The notes beneath the pieces are model-generated. The model ran no database searches and was not told the DNA's origin. It was given only the letters and a program-made list of their open reading frames with translations. This document shows positions 46,526 through 56,005 of a stretch of DNA of 63,010 nucleotides, piece after piece. This DNA comes from an uncultured Bacteriovoracaceae bacterium. GTDB taxonomy: Bacteria; Bdellovibrionota; Bacteriovoracia; Bacteriovoracales; Bacteriovoracaceae. Positions within the stretch are counted from its first letter, which is position 1. The number at the start of each line of letters is the position of its first letter. The stretch is from contig CAKZUQ010000012.1 of assembly GCA_937923325.1 (NCBI GenBank), forward strand, positions 1-63,010, read 5' to 3'. Both the position numbers and the translations under genes were made by a program.

Positions 46526-49500
46526 TTACTGTTGAGTTTGGTTATAAGATGTTCCAACTTCTACTACACCAGGGTTTGGTGTTAGGGTTAAGTTGTTACA
46601 GTCTCTATCAGCTCTACTAAAAGATACTCCAAAGTATTGATGATTTGCTATTACTCTTAGAGCTTCCCAGTCAGCAGATGGTGACTTAAGAGCTTTCTTT
46701 ATAAGATTCTTGTTTGTTTTAACTTGAGTTTTATTTGCCGTAGGTAAAGCCGATTTAACCTCGCATATAGTAACGTCTAAACCAAGTTCTTTAGCAAAAG
46801 CTATGTTCTTAGCATTTTCTAATGCTGGTAAAACTTCTTGAAGAGCTTTAACTTTAGTTCCAGCAGAACTAGGCATCATATATCCAAATAAAGAACCATA
46901 CTCATTTAAAGTATTATCCCAGCTTTCAGTTGATTCATTTAACGAGTCTCTTAGTTCTGTGATAATTTTATTTGTAAAGTCTAATATAGATCTATCCGTA
47001 TATCCATAAAGTGGAGCTCTATCAGCTTGCATATCAAAACTAATTGTATCTACTGTTCTTTGATTTGCACCTAAGAAGTTACCATAGTAGTTAATGAATT
47101 TTGCAATCGAAACACCACCGTCTTTTAGTGCTCTTTGCTCAGCTTGCATACTATTTTTGAGCTGTCTGTAGTGAATAATTTCATGTCCAGCTGTATAAAT
47201 AGTTGTAAAAGCATTTAGTCCTTCTCTAAGCCAAATAAAGATATCGCTTTTACTGTAAAGTCCGTGAGATTTTTTCTTTTTTGCAAAACACTCACCAGCA
47301 AATTCTCTTCCTCTTATCTTGTTTAACGCCAGCTGACGCTCTGATAAAAGAGATAGTCTGTTTGGCTTTAATGAACTAGAAAAAACTTCTTTGGTCGAAA
47401 TATTTTGGTCCTTAGCAAAGTTTTCTATATTGAATTTTGCATATGGAGCAGTTGGTAGAAGCTCGATGATCTCATCAATAGAAGGATTAGCTTTATTCAA
47501 TAGTTCTTGATATCTCTTGATAAAAGGAAACTTGTTAAAGTGTTTTCTTCTTTCTTTTGTTAAAAAATCAGTTTTCTTAGAGCTAGCCATTTTATTAGCT
47601 TTTTTCTCTATCTCTATCCAAGCTTGTCTAGCTTCTTGAATATGTGAAGGGATGTATGCACTTTCTGTTAGTAAGATATTCTTTCTCATCTCAAATTGAG
47701 AAGCAACTTTGATCTCTTTGTCTGAATCTTTATTACCTAAATAAAGAGTTTCAAACTTTAATTCAGTTACACTTGAATCTAAGTTGAATAGCTCTGCAAA
47801 TTCTTTATTTTGTTCAGACTTTAATAATCTCTCTTGAGAACTTGTACAAAACTCTTCAAGTAAAGATCTAAGTGCTGTCTTTGATCTTTTTGTAATAACT
47901 GAATCTGGGCATACCAACTCAATTGATTGAGTGATTGTTGCAATTAACTTGTTAAATAATGCTTTATTTTTAACACTTTCGTTATTGTTGATCTCTTCAA
48001 GTAATACTAAGTCTAAAGCTCTTTGCTCTACTGTGTATTTTGAGTTTATAGTATCAATACTTAGCGCTCTTATGTTTTGTAAATTATCCAAAGTATTTTT
48101 AGATAACTTTGACTCTAAAGTCTTTAAAATTTCTACAACTTCCAATTGATTGTTGCTTATTTTTCTAAAGTATCTTGCAATTTCTGCTTTTTGAGTTTTT
48201 GCTTCAAGCATATCAATTGCTTTATATATACTTTCGATTCCTCTTGGGTTTAAGAAAGAAAGAACTTCTTTTAACTGTAATTTAAGACCAATCATTAAAC
48301 CAAGCATTTCATTTACACTTGATTCTTTTTGCTTAAGGATAGCGTTAGCATTTTTAAGCATTCTTGAAATTTGTACAAGTCCTGCAGCTACAAAGATAGG
48401 CATTGATATATTTTGAACTATTGGGCTTTTGGCCTTAACTAGTTCTTTTGCTTTAACAGCTTGTGGGTTATTAGTGTCATCAATAATAACGAATGGAGCA
48501 TATCCACCACCTGCAGAGGTGTTAACTATTGAACTCATTGCACCTTTTTCTTGAGGAGCATATCTTACTAAAGCATTGTGAGTTACTTTCGGTAATACAT
48601 TTTTTCCAGCTCCAAAGAATATCCACATTCTGATGTCTGCTGCTAAGTTTGCAAATTTAAATCCATCAGCTTTTCTTTGAACAGCTACTGGAATTCTAGC
48701 AATCTTTACAAGTTGTTGATATGCAAAATCTTTTGGATTCTCAGTAATCATATCAAGAATTTCTTTCTTTCTTGAGTTTGATAATGTTTTTAGGATGTAA
48801 ACACCTTGACCTCCGGCCAAACTTGGAGCTTTTACAACCCACTCATCTGGATTAGCTTTAATAATGTCAACAGACTCTTTCTTTGGTGGAAGAGTTTGTG
48901 GTGGAAGAATACTAGTTCCTTCAACATTTAATCCATATGATTGAATCTCTTTGCTAAAAAACTTTGGAGCATAATGAGTAAGAGTCGCTAGAATTATTTT
49001 ATTATCCATAATTCTGTTTAGTCCACCCATGTATAACTTTCCTGAAGTGATTGCATCTATTGCACCTGGAATTGCAAAAGCAGATTGTAAAGGTACCTTT
49101 CTACCTTGATTATCTCTAACAAATGGTGCTTTCCCATCTTTTCCAAACCTTAATGCATCTCTTAAGTAAATTTTCTCTCCAGTATCTTGATCTCTTAAAA
49201 GTAAATTTCTTTTTGGGTCAAATAAAGCAGAGTCTGTATTTACTCTAGAGTAAATCGCTGTAACGATAGGGTTGTCTTTAACTGTTCTTAATCTTATATA
49301 TCCATTCTCATCTTGATATAATTGATCAGGGTCTGCATATATTAATCCAGAGTATGCGGCTAGTTGATGTATCTCTGGAGCAGCTCCATTTTGTCCACCA
49401 GGTGGTAAAATTACCTGTATACCATCTTTGATTCCTGTCCACTCTTCACCAAGAGTTCTGTAAGTTTCACCGAGAACCTCAAAGTGGTCATTTGGCATTA

Positions 49501-50236
49501 CTTTTCCAAGATTATCTAATATTTCAGGATTTTGATTGTAAATACCTTCAAGCATGTTCATGTTATTAGATGCACCAGAAGGAGATCCAGCATTTATTTC
49601 TAAAATTCTAAAGGGAAGATTTGGTAAAGCATCTTCATCTTTTTTTGCAATTAGAGCTGGGAAGTCTTCTGACTTTTGTAAGTAGTCATCTACTAATACT
49701 AAATCAAGTCCAACATTGTCTAAGAATGGGTACTTCTTCATGTTCGGGTGATGAATTTGAGGAAGGTAAGTTGGACAGTTTGAAACAGATTCAACAAAAA
49801 TGTCTCTTACTTCTTTAGGTAAGCTTTTTACGAATTTACTAGAAACGATACTTTTTGATCCGTAGATATCTTGAAGAACACATCTCAATGCAATCATTAA
49901 TTTTTGAGATGAAAGTTCAACTTCATTAAATAGTGATTTTTCTAAAGGAACTACAGTAGTAGTACAAGGAACAACAAATGTTTTGTAACCTTGTTTAGTC
50001 TTTTTAGAAAAAGTTAAGTCTCTTAGCTTTAAAAACTTTGTTAATTTCTTACTCTCTTGATAGTGAGTTGAAATTTCATTTTTTAAAATTCTGTCCGCTA
50101 CTGGTTTAGCATGTACATATGCCTTTCTTAATCTCTTTTTAGAGAATAGGTAGTTAGAAACGGATACTTCTGTGTTTCCAATAAAACCTAGATTCGGATT
50201 GTACTTCTTTTTCGCTTTTTTAGACGTAATTTTCAC
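46526..50236 (-). CDS. Circularly permuted ATP-grasp protein fused to an HExxH peptidase-like domain
   Basis: The 1236-residue protein has the motif order of circularly permuted ATP-grasp (CP_ATPgrasp_2) proteins: EINAGSPSGASNN (213-225), NPIVTAIYSR (322-331), MGGLNRIMDNK (403-413), EWVVKAPSLAGGQGVYIL (465-482), DIRMWIF (534-540) and IVNTSAGGGYAPFVI (570-584). This domain activates a carboxylate with ATP for ligation to an amine or other group. A helix-rich region follows (about 600-900). Then AGHEIIHYRQ (His1018, Glu1019, His1022) and DMQADRAPL form a zinc-peptidase-like HExxH site. Known CP-ATP-grasp proteins are usually about 470 residues and paired with separate partners. No signal peptide is seen. 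It begins the operon, divergent from a response regulator. Substrate unknown. Confidence 0.75.
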   Translation of the reverse strand: MKITSKKAKKKYNPNLGFIGNTEVSVSNYLFSKKRLRKAYVHAKPVADRILKNEISTHYQESKKLTKFLKLRDLTFSKKTKQGYKTFVVPCTTTVVPLEKSLFNEVELSSQKLMIALRCVLQDIYGSKSIVSSKFVKSLPKEVRDIFVESVSNCPTYLPQIHHPNMKKYPFLDNVGLDLVLVDDYLQKSEDFPALIAKKDEDALPNLPFRILEINAGSPSGASNNMNMLEGIYNQNPEILDNLGKVMPNDHFEVLGETYRTLGEEWTGIKDGIQVILPPGGQNGAAPEIHQLAAYSGLIYADPDQLYQDENGYIRLRTVKDNPIVTAIYSRVNTDSALFDPKRNLLLRDQDTGEKIYLRDALRFGKDGKAPFVRDNQGRKVPLQSAFAIPGAIDAITSGKLYMGGLNRIMDNKIILATLTHYAPKFFSKEIQSYGLNVEGTSILPPQTLPPKKESVDIIKANPDEWVVKAPSLAGGQGVYILKTLSNSRKKEILDMITENPKDFAYQQLVKIARIPVAVQRKADGFKFANLAADIRMWIFFGAGKNVLPKVTHNALVRYAPQEKGAMSSIVNTSAGGGYAPFVIIDDTNNPQAVKAKELVKAKSPIVQNISMPIFVAAGLVQISRMLKNANAILKQKESSVNEMLGLMIGLKLQLKEVLSFLNPRGIESIYKAIDMLEAKTQKAEIARYFRKISNNQLEVVEILKTLESKLSKNTLDNLQNIRALSIDTINSKYTVEQRALDLVLLEEINNNESVKNKALFNKLIATITQSIELVCPDSVITKRSKTALRSLLEEFCTSSQERLLKSEQNKEFAELFNLDSSVTELKFETLYLGNKDSDKEIKVASQFEMRKNILLTESAYIPSHIQEARQAWIEIEKKANKMASSKKTDFLTKERRKHFNKFPFIKRYQELLNKANPSIDEIIELLPTAPYAKFNIENFAKDQNISTKEVFSSSLKPNRLSLLSERQLALNKIRGREFAGECFAKKKKSHGLYSKSDIFIWLREGLNAFTTIYTAGHEIIHYRQLKNSMQAEQRALKDGGVSIAKFINYYGNFLGANQRTVDTISFDMQADRAPLYGYTDRSILDFTNKIITELRDSLNESTESWDNTLNEYGSLFGYMMPSSAGTKVKALQEVLPALENAKNIAFAKELGLDVTICEVKSALPTANKTQVKTNKNLIKKALKSPSADWEALRVIANHQYFGVSFSRADRDCNNLTLTPNPGVVEVGTSYNQTQQ

Positions 50237-50458
50237 TACTTACCTCGTTTTTGTTGTTACTTGATCGAATTAGTATGTTTAATATACATGATAATAACGC
50301 GAGGCGCAAGCAAATTGTACACTTTTTGTATTTTTATGTTTAATTGTGTGACACTTGCATCCTCAGTAATTGTAAATATTCTGTACGGATTACAATAAGA
50401 TGCTTTAAAAAAAGAAATATTTAGTTTAGAATTTATAAGCACTTAGAAAAGGTTATTA

Positions 50459-51127
50459 ATGAGCACTTTAAAAAATATTTGTCTTGTAGAAGATGACGTT
50501 GAAATATCAAAGAGTATTGTCGATTTCTTTAGCTATGAAGGCTATAGTGTTTTTGATTTTAATTCGTATGAAAGCTTTATCGCTGAAGATCTAAAGGATT
50601 TTAAGGGAATATACCTTATTGATTGGAACTTACCTGGTAAGCCAGGTACTGAAATAGTTTTAGAAATTAGAAAAAAAGACAAAGTTTCACCTGTTTTTAT
50701 TGTATCAGGTTACTCTGAAAGAGCTGATATTTTAGAGGGCTTAAAAATCGGTGCAGACGATTATATAACAAAGCCATTTAACTATGATGAACTCTTAATA
50801 AGAGTTGAAAATGCACTAGTTAAATTCAACATTGTTAAAGATCAAATTAGCGATGAGTTAATAAAACTTCTCCCTGAAGCTAGATCATTCATTAAAGATG
50901 GTAAGACTGTAAATTTAACTGCTAGAGAGTATATAATCTTTGAATATCTCTATAAAAATCAAGATGTTCCTTCTACAAGAGAGGTTTTGACTCATCAATT
51001 TTCTGCTTCAGACAAAATTACAGATAGAAATATCGACGTACATATATTTTCTTTAAGAAAGAAAATAGCAGAAGCTGATATGAAGATAGAAACTGTTTGG
51101 AAGAAAGGCTACAAACTAATCTCCTAA
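50459..51127 (+). CDS. OmpR-family response regulator
   Basis: The 222-residue protein has a full receiver domain: acidic pair EDD near residue 12, phospho-acceptor Asp in YLIDWNLPGKPG, Ser in FIVSGYS and Lys in DDYITKPF. A C-terminal winged helix (NLTAREYIIFEYL, RNIDVHIFSLRKKI, ETVWKKGYKLIS) binds DNA. No histidine kinase gene is next to it. It is divergent from the ATP-grasp operon across 222 bp, so it may regulate that operon. The stop overlaps the convergent outer-membrane gene by 4 bases. Confidence 0.93.
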   Translation: MSTLKNICLVEDDVEISKSIVDFFSYEGYSVFDFNSYESFIAEDLKDFKGIYLIDWNLPGKPGTEIVLEIRKKDKVSPVFIVSGYSERADILEGLKIGADDYITKPFNYDELLIRVENALVKFNIVKDQISDELIKLLPEARSFIKDGKTVNLTAREYIIFEYLYKNQDVPSTREVLTHQFSASDKITDRNIDVHIFSLRKKIAEADMKIETVWKKGYKLIS

Positions 51128-52347
51128 AAAAACATTCTAAATTCTAATTCATATATATCTATATTCGGAATATTAGTACCTGTTAGCATCTTATTTACTT
51201 TTAATTCTACACTTGCTGGTGCAATAAATTTTTTCTTTTGAAATAATGTAACAGTATGAAATTTTGCCCCTAGTTTCATATGATGTGCACTACTGCTTGT
51301 TCTATAAGCTAAATCTTTATTTTCTTGTTCGAAGTTTGAAAAATATTGTGCCTGACCTTGATGATTGAATTCATAGGCGCTGTTGAAAATGAACCAGTCG
51401 TTTATCGAATATTCATTACCAACGTGAATCAAAAGCTTGTTTCCTAGCTTTTCTGTAAATTCTCCCTTGTTTGCTGAGTATTTGAAGTCCTTAGACGTTG
51501 GTCTTCTTAATTCTTTTATCGATGCAAATTGATAGGTGTACCTACTAAAAGCATTTAATGTAAAAGTACTTGTTAACTTAAATCCACCTCCAAATTCTAC
51601 GAATGCATCCCATTGGCCATCACCAAAACCGAAGTCTTGAAGTAGGTCTGGGTCATCCTCTCGTCCTGTTGGGGCTGTAAGTCCACCAGAAAGCATAAGT
51701 CCGTACTTGTCCTTTGTTAAAAAGTTATACATGAAACCAAGTTCAATATCTCCAAGTCCATGACCTCGCCAATCTCCAACAGGTTTGAATCCGAGTTGAT
51801 TTTGGGCAATACCTTGTAAAACAGCAGCGTTAAAATCAAGCTCACTAGATAGCTGCTCAAGTATAGAGCCATAAGTTTGAGCTTGTGTGTTATTTGGTTG
51901 TTCCTGGAGAAATTCAGATATTTGCGCGTATGTGTTGCCTTGAGTTCTTTTATAGTCAATCTTAACGGATGCATCAAAAATAGGGAGGCCTGCATAGACA
52001 GTTAGTTTATTTGTTATACCATATCCAAATCCAAATATATCGGCCTTTATATTAGCATTACCTTTTATTTGATATTCTCCTAAACTCAGTAGGCTTGTGG
52101 CATCTGGACCTAAAGCATTTAGCACGTCTTGCACAAAAGAATTTTCTATCTGAGAAAGAGCTTCATAGTCAGCTTTAATATTAAATGTGTATGGAGATCT
52201 ACTGTTTGTTTGATTAAACCCTGAATCAATATCATTGCTTGTAATATTTTTATACAAAAGTGATCTAACATTCTTTGGAAGCGTTTTGTAGTATTGCGCA
52301 AAAGTACTGAGTGATATGATTGATATCAAAATTAAAAGCTTGAGCAT
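51124..52347 (-). CDS. Outer-membrane beta-barrel protein
   Basis: The 407-residue product has a signal peptide (cleavage near TFAQ, residue 17). It contains many amphipathic strands separated by turns (FGFGYGITNKLTVYAGLP, YGLMLSGGLTAPTG) and ends YELEFRMFF, with the C-terminal Phe typical of BAM substrates. Size and GGGFKLTSTFT-like repeats suggest a transporter of the MetA-pathway or FadL kind, but I cannot name the family. It is convergent with the response regulator gene. Confidence 0.7.
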   Translation of the reverse strand: MLKLLILISIISLSTFAQYYKTLPKNVRSLLYKNITSNDIDSGFNQTNSRSPYTFNIKADYEALSQIENSFVQDVLNALGPDATSLLSLGEYQIKGNANIKADIFGFGYGITNKLTVYAGLPIFDASVKIDYKRTQGNTYAQISEFLQEQPNNTQAQTYGSILEQLSSELDFNAAVLQGIAQNQLGFKPVGDWRGHGLGDIELGFMYNFLTKDKYGLMLSGGLTAPTGREDDPDLLQDFGFGDGQWDAFVEFGGGFKLTSTFTLNAFSRYTYQFASIKELRRPTSKDFKYSANKGEFTEKLGNKLLIHVGNEYSINDWFIFNSAYEFNHQGQAQYFSNFEQENKDLAYRTSSSAHHMKLGAKFHTVTLFQKKKFIAPASVELKVNKMLTGTNIPNIDIYELEFRMFF

Positions 52348-52520
52348 TTAATCTATTTCCTTATTAAAATGATTGATTTTTATACATTTTAAGAGAAAGT
52401 TGATAAAAATAAATAGAAAAGTAACGCTGCGTGTAAAAATTTCGTGGTAGTTTATTTTTTGTTCAAAAAAGTGTGAAACTGTTTACAATAAATGAACTAA
52501 AAATGGTTATTGGATCCAAC

Positions 52521-53606
52521 ATGATTTTTATTAAAATTTTATTTATTGTTTTATTATCGCTAGGGCTTTCTTCTTGTAGTGGCTATCTTGAGGAGACTAG
52601 CGAGGTTAAACCTATCGCTAAAGCGAAAAGTATATCAGAAGCTCTTGGTGTGGATAAGGATAATAAATTTTTAACTAAAACTATTTATATTCCTTTGAAT
52701 GCTTCTAGTATTTCCCACTACGATCATGATCTAGTGATCGGGCGAGATCATTTGATAAATGATTCAAATCTGACTAATATTATTGAAGGACTTAAAGTTG
52801 GATTTCTAAATTTAGGGATGAACTTGGCAAGTAAAAATAAAGTAAAAATAAGTTCTGAGTTTGATTTCAGCTTTATTGACACATCTTTTGTAAAAGGAGT
52901 GAAAATAAAAAATGTTTTTTTTAATATAAAAAAATGCGATGAAAGAAATGAAACATGTCAAAGTCGTATTCAAGAAAAATCTTTAAGTCTAAGTATTATA
53001 AAGGAAATGTTTATTAACTTTACTCCTTTAGAGCATTCTGTGATAAATGATGAGGTACAAATAAATACTTCTTTAAGAAAGTACAACTCGATTTCAAACC
53101 AAGCATTTAGAACTTTTCTCGACTCTGAAAGTATTAATGGTAAGTCGCTTTATAATGATTTTACGATAGCAAATTATAAGTACTCTCAGTCTAAAAGAAA
53201 CAAAGATATTGAGAGAGTTATAATTTTAAAAACAGAAGGTGATTACTCTTGGGACGTAAAAAATCTGTTATCGAGTTCAAAATATTCAAGACAAGTTGAG
53301 ATTGTGAGTTTGATTGGCAATAATGTATATATTAAGCTTAGGAACTCAATTTTTCGAGAAACTTTTTTATCTAAATTAAAAAAAGAGAAGCTTTTTACAG
53401 ATAAAAGAATAACTTCTATACTTAATTGTACAAGCAAGCAATGTATGAATTTTAATGTGAATCAATCAAACTTAATTCCTTTGATAGAGAAGTCTCCGCT
53501 AATTAAAATTGATACTTTTTTGAATCTTAATCGATTAACAAAAACAGATTTTGAATATCAGGGACTTTTAGAAATTGAAATTAAAATAGACATGTCTAAT
53601 AACTAG
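52521..53606 (+). CDS. Lipoprotein of unknown function
   Basis: The preferred ATG at 52521 gives MIFIKILFIVLLSLGLSSC, a lipoprotein signal with lipobox GLSSC; starts at 52473 (GTG) or 52503 would place odd residues before the signal and have no ribosome site. The protein has about 361 residues and is lysine-, serine- and isoleucine-rich, with paired cysteines (KKCDERNETC and NCTSKQC). No family is recognised. It is followed after 9 bp by the lipase-like gene. Confidence 0.65.
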   Translation: MIFIKILFIVLLSLGLSSCSGYLEETSEVKPIAKAKSISEALGVDKDNKFLTKTIYIPLNASSISHYDHDLVIGRDHLINDSNLTNIIEGLKVGFLNLGMNLASKNKVKISSEFDFSFIDTSFVKGVKIKNVFFNIKKCDERNETCQSRIQEKSLSLSIIKEMFINFTPLEHSVINDEVQINTSLRKYNSISNQAFRTFLDSESINGKSLYNDFTIANYKYSQSKRNKDIERVIILKTEGDYSWDVKNLLSSSKYSRQVEIVSLIGNNVYIKLRNSIFRETFLSKLKKEKLFTDKRITSILNCTSKQCMNFNVNQSNLIPLIEKSPLIKIDTFLNLNRLTKTDFEYQGLLEIEIKIDMSNN

Positions 53607-53615
53607 AGAGGGGAA

Positions 53616-54473
53616 TTGAATACAATCATAACTAAAATAAAAATTACTTCGCAGATGGAGTTGGCCTTGAGAATTCATGAGGTTGGGGCACCGATTTGGC
53701 TTATTGTTGTTCATGGTCTAGGTGAACATAAAGATAGGCATGATCATTTTTTTAGAAACTTTGGAGAAGATTTCAATATTGTCACTTTTGATTTGCGAGG
53801 GCATGGTGAAAGTGATGGTAAAAGAGCGACAGTGGATTTGTTTGATCATTTTATCGATGACTTAAATTCTCTCGTTGAATTTCTCCAAAAAAACTATAAT
53901 TTACAACAGTATATTTTATTTGGTCACTCTATGGGAGGACTTATCTCAACTCGCTTCGTTCAGCAAGAACCTATACTAAAACCTAAGTTATTATTTTTAA
54001 GTTCACCAGCATTAGGAGTTACTGGTGTAATTAAAAATGCTCTAAAAGTTTTACCTAATAGTTTTGTAACCAAACTAGCCTCATTTAATAGGGGAATTTA
54101 CTTGAAGGGAGTTTTAGATTTAAAAAAACTATCTCATAATTTTTCGACTTATGAAGATTATTTAAAAGATCCTTTGTGTTCTTTGAAAATAAATACAAAA
54201 CTTTTATTCAAAATAATTGAAGAAGCAAATAACGCTCAAGAACAAGTATTTCAAATAGATATACCTATGTATGGTGTAATTGGTTCAAAGGATGTTCTTG
54301 TTGATCCATTAGCCTGTCAGGATTTCTTTAAGGCTTCTGGTAGATTAAAGGAACTGAAATTAATAAAGGGTGGATACCATGAACTTCATAATGAACTTTC
54401 AGAGTTTAGAGATCCGTATATCAATTTTTTAAAAAGAACACTTTTATCTTATCGCTATCATGAAAACTTATAG
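53616..54473 (+). CDS. Alpha/beta hydrolase, monoacylglycerol lipase-like
   Basis: The 285-residue cytosolic enzyme starts at TTG, supported by a strong GAGAGGGG just upstream. It has the motifs of the monoglyceride lipase/lysophospholipase group: VVHGLGEHKDRH (oxyanion loop), FDLRGHGESDGKRA, nucleophile elbow FGHSMGGLI, the acidic residue in GSKDVLVDP and the catalytic His in YHELHNE. It would hydrolyse monoacylglycerols or lysophospholipids. Its stop overlaps the start of the next gene by 14 bases. Confidence 0.9.
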   Translation: MNTIITKIKITSQMELALRIHEVGAPIWLIVVHGLGEHKDRHDHFFRNFGEDFNIVTFDLRGHGESDGKRATVDLFDHFIDDLNSLVEFLQKNYNLQQYILFGHSMGGLISTRFVQQEPILKPKLLFLSSPALGVTGVIKNALKVLPNSFVTKLASFNRGIYLKGVLDLKKLSHNFSTYEDYLKDPLCSLKINTKLLFKIIEEANNAQEQVFQIDIPMYGVIGSKDVLVDPLACQDFFKASGRLKELKLIKGGYHELHNELSEFRDPYINFLKRTLLSYRYHENL

Positions 54474-55179
54474 TATTTACTGCGACAACTCATTGAGAAA
54501 CTATAATCATTATTTTATTTCTAAAAATAATCTTGATGCCTATATATTTGATCCACTCAAGCTAGATATTATTTTTGAAAGTCTGCCCTCTAGTGTTAAA
54601 AATCTATTTTTATTAAATACTCATGATCACCCTGATCATATATCTAAAAATAATGAATTTATGGCCTTAAAGAACGCGAAACATTTAAAGCTCAAAAATA
54701 ATGAAATAGTTCAAGTTTCAGCTACAGAGTCGATAAAAGCTATTTATACACCTGGTCATCATAAAGATCATATTTGCTACCTAGTGAAATGTTCTGACAG
54801 TGAACAAAAGCTGGTCAGTGGTGATACGATATTTAACTGTGGAGTTGGACACTGTAAAATGAAAGGTGCGAATGTTGATCAGTTATTTGACTCTATTAAG
54901 CTTTTGATGAAATTGGATGATAATATTATAGTTTTGCCATCACATGATTACTTTTTAACTAATTTAAAGTTTGCTAAGACTATTGAAGATCAAAATCTAG
55001 AGATCGACCGATATATTGAACTAGTAGAAAAAAAAGGAGCTTTCTTTACAACTATAGGTGAGGAAAAACAGATTAATCCATTTTTCAGATTTGAGGTAAT
55101 CAAAGATTTGTCTGGTTATAAAGGCATGACTTCTAGAGAAGTATTTATTAAAGTTAGATCTTCAAGAGATAATTGGTAA
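54460..55179 (+). CDS. Metallo-beta-lactamase fold hydrolase, glyoxalase II-like
   Basis: The 239-residue protein has the HxHxDH metal motif NTHDHPDHISK (first His about residue 52), YTPGHHKDHICYLV, SGDTIFNCGVGHC and PSHDY, in the order of hydroxyacylglutathione hydrolase (GloB). It would split S-D-lactoylglutathione or a similar thioester. GloB normally has a GHEYT motif; here SHDY replaces it, and the C-terminal substrate domain is short, so the thioester partner may differ. It overlaps the lipase gene, and the bcp start follows. Confidence 0.82.
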   Translation: MKTYSIYCDNSLRNYNHYFISKNNLDAYIFDPLKLDIIFESLPSSVKNLFLLNTHDHPDHISKNNEFMALKNAKHLKLKNNEIVQVSATESIKAIYTPGHHKDHICYLVKCSDSEQKLVSGDTIFNCGVGHCKMKGANVDQLFDSIKLLMKLDDNIIVLPSHDYFLTNLKFAKTIEDQNLEIDRYIELVEKKGAFFTTIGEEKQINPFFRFEVIKDLSGYKGMTSREVFIKVRSSRDNW

Positions 55180-55187
55180 GGAGAAAA

Positions 55188-55667
55188 ATGAATAATTTAC
55201 CTAAAATTGGAAATATGGCACCTACATTTAGTTTGAAGAACCAAAAGGGAGAAAAAGTAAGCTTAAAAGACTTTAGAGATAAAAAGAATGTATTAATTTA
55301 TTTTTATCCTAAAGCAATGACTCCTGGTTGTACTAATCAAGCTTGTGGAATAAGAGATTATAAGAAAGAATTTGCGAAGGTTAATACTGTTGTTTTAGCT
55401 TTAAGTCCAGACCCAGTTGAGAAGCTCCAAAAGTTTACAGAGAAGCAAGATTTAAATTTTGATCTATTAAGTGATGAAGGTCATGTTGTCGCAGATAAGT
55501 ATGGTTCTTGGGGGCCTAAAAAATTTATGGGCAAAGAATATGATGGGATACTTAGGCAAACATTTATTGTTTCTAAAGATGGAAAGTTAAAAGAGATTTT
55601 TACTAAAGTTAAAACAAAAACTCACCACGAGGACATGCTTAACTATATAAAAGAGAATCTAGTTTAA
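55188..55667 (+). CDS. bcp: Bcp/PrxQ-type peroxiredoxin
   Basis: The ATG at 55188 has AAGGAG five bases upstream and gives 159 residues; an upstream TTG would add five residues within the previous gene. The active site is AMTPGCTNQACGIRDY, with peroxidatic Cys and a resolving Cys five residues later, the atypical 2-Cys PrxQ form. It reduces hydroperoxides using thioredoxin in the cytosol. The last bases overlap the convergent DUF4911-like gene. Confidence 0.95.
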   Translation: MNNLPKIGNMAPTFSLKNQKGEKVSLKDFRDKKNVLIYFYPKAMTPGCTNQACGIRDYKKEFAKVNTVVLALSPDPVEKLQKFTEKQDLNFDLLSDEGHVVADKYGSWGPKKFMGKEYDGILRQTFIVSKDGKLKEIFTKVKTKTHHEDMLNYIKENLV

Positions 55668-55901
55668 ATATTCGATAGGGTACTTCTTTGAGAAGTGCTC
55701 TAATATGTTATCAAGCTGCTGTTTTAAAGATATGTGACAGTTGATTTGTATATCTCTATACCCATCAGCTTTATTTCCTTCTAATGTTGAGTAGAATGCA
55801 ATGTTTTCATTTGCTTCGAGTATAAAATAAAGCATACTCGAATCTTTTTTAGTAACTCTTATGGTATATTGTGTAAGTTCTTGATCCATTTTGTCCGTCA
55901 T
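55659..55901 (-). CDS. DUF4911-like small protein
   Basis: The 80-residue protein shows a ferredoxin-like beta-alpha-beta layout (TQYTIRVTKKDSSMLYFILEANENIAFYSTLEG) similar to DUF4911: a strand, 'ILE..E.I', a strand, then a helix ending YPIEYLN. Function is unknown. The start has no strong ribosome site; an ATG four codons later (MDQELTQ) is an alternative. Confidence 0.5.
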   Translation of the reverse strand: MTDKMDQELTQYTIRVTKKDSSMLYFILEANENIAFYSTLEGNKADGYRDIQINCHISLKQQLDNILEHFSKKYPIEYLN

Positions 55902-56005
55902 ATTGTTGTGTTTTTAATGATTTTTTAAATATCATTGACTTACGCACAACTCAAGTCCAAAATATATATAAAGCAGTGCATTTAAAAGTCATGGAGGACT
56001 TTAAG

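Noticed and set aside
50257..50442. Minus-strand frame of 61 codons upstream of the ATP-grasp gene
   Set aside because: No ribosome site, no recognisable features, and it occupies the divergent promoter region.
51717..51995. Out-of-frame minus-strand reading frame of 92 codons inside the outer-membrane protein gene
   Set aside because: It is same-strand but in another frame of a gene with a clear signal peptide and barrel pattern; no start signal.
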